A stretch of DNA of 64,000 nucleotides from Schistosoma haematobium (taxonomy: Eukaryota > Platyhelminthes > Trematoda > Strigeidida > Schistosomatidae). The DNA is taken from assembly GCF_000699445.3 (NCBI RefSeq), contig NC_067196.1:2356001-2420000 (forward strand), written 5' to 3'. Made by a program: the position numbers and the translations under genes. The notes under the pieces are model-generated. The model was not told the DNA's origin. It ran no database searches and worked only from the letters and a program-made list of their open reading frames with translations. Of the stretch, positions 63,179 through 64,000 are shown piece by piece (position 1 is the stretch's first letter; the number at the start of each line of letters is the position of its first letter).

Positions 63179-63555
63179 ATTTGAACATATAAACATTGGT
63201 ACAAGAAAGCATCAAATATATATGCACCACAATTTGTCATTCGATTTGTGTGAGAGCTGGAATACTGCTTAGACACCCAAACTGAAGCAGGTGATTTTCT
63301 TCAAGAGTCACTCTGCGAACCTTTGACCTAGAGGTCTAATCGATAAGGCAGTGGAACGACATCAGGAGATGCAATCCCATGGTAACCGGTGACTAAAGAT
63401 TAGTTCATACGCCATTCATTCCTTTAGGATCCTGCAGCCCATGTCCATCAACCCGGTTAATGTGCCGGACATTCGCTTTTCGTTCTCTCAATTTCGTAAA
63501 CAACACTAATGCCGCAAGAAAGCAATGAGTAGGACTTCCCTGGGAGTGGCTATAC
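63179..63555 (-). repeat. Family D, host of the nested copy
   Basis: Minus-orientation copy whose last ~25 nt lie at 62672-62696, left of the nested insertion. It is truncated at the right (GGAGTGGCTATA). With 62697-63178 it forms an inverted repeat of several hundred bp with no loop. Confidence 0.75.
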
Positions 63556-64000
63556 TAACAAGAATTGTTGCTCAATAAAATTCATCCTATCAACCAATCA
63601 ATCAATCCATCAGTTATTTGATACCTATACGTGAAGCCTAGTACAAATGTGTGTTGATCCAAGTTATTACACTATGTCAACATAATGAAATGAAAATGAC
63701 GAGATGAAAACCATAAGACATAATCAATGATAGTGGGAAATACCAGGTATTGGTGAAGACAGAATAGAAAAGATGGAAAGTATGAAATATTATTTACATC
63801 TAAGGATCAAGGGAGGATAAGTAACGAATGGATTTGGGTTAGATTATAATTTATGGACGACCCTTAAGCGACGCCAATGTGACCTTCAGAATGTCCACCT
63901 ACGAACTAGGAGGAAATAGGGGTTATGAAGCACTATGAGGAATCAGAATTATGATTTACAATTGATGGTTAGGAATTAGATTTAGGGTTTTCATCACGAA

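Larger units (their letters stand above)
59538..64000. other. Region right of exon m1
   Basis: Holds HS22, an SM-alpha SINE, HS23, two SR2-like ends and the nested family D pair. Nothing recognised in 60063-60379, 60646-61554, 62373-62671 or 63556-64000. No further exon of the minus gene was identified. Confidence 0.6.

Overview
The window is nuclear DNA from a flatworm, almost certainly a blood fluke (Schistosoma). It is AT-rich, its short exons lie in introns packed with transposable elements, and it carries SM-alpha-type hammerhead SINEs, RTE/SR2-like LINE ends, a Ty3/gypsy-type element with a 328-bp LTR, and a Penelope-like endonuclease fragment. Family names are recalled, not searched.

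Left half (1665-38475, + strand): the last ten recognisable exons of a DOCK-family guanine-nucleotide exchange factor. They encode the DHR-2 catalytic domain, with best resemblance to the DOCK9/10/11 (zizimin) group. All exon phases join, giving 536 residues and a stop. The upstream part of the gene lies outside the window.

Right half (59537-43134, - strand): six phase-compatible exons of a second, convergent gene. They give 229 residues and a stop. It is low-complexity and Ser/Gln-rich, then has two Pro-x-Trp-Lys/His-Trp-Lys-Arg motifs and a basic C-terminal helix. I do not recognise the gene. Its 5' end lies beyond the window or is unseen. About 4.7 kb separates the two stop codons.

The introns hold: (1) about 20 copies of a ~480-bp retroposon with an A-rich tail, called family D here; (2) about 23 copies of a SINE-like element joining a tRNA-like head, a type-I hammerhead-like motif and a tail, often as an inverted head-to-head pair (family HS); (3) SM-alpha-type and a second (SINE-C) hammerhead SINE; (4) one nearly full-length 3.9-kb LINE, antisense in DOCK intron 4, with an open frame but a Tyr at the motif A catalytic Asp; (5) LINE 3' fragments, one twin-priming (5'-inverted) insertion and one insertion made only of LINE 5' sequence; (6) solo LTRs with 5-bp target duplications; (7) a decayed gag/protease LTR element; (8) three inverted-repeat hairpins in DOCK intron 3, including a 93-bp, ~94% identical stem beginning 10 nt after a splice donor.

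The most interesting material is the palindromic tRNA/hammerhead SINE family, whose stem III is itself an 8-nt palindrome, and the inverted repeats beside DOCK exons that could affect splicing or circular RNA formation.
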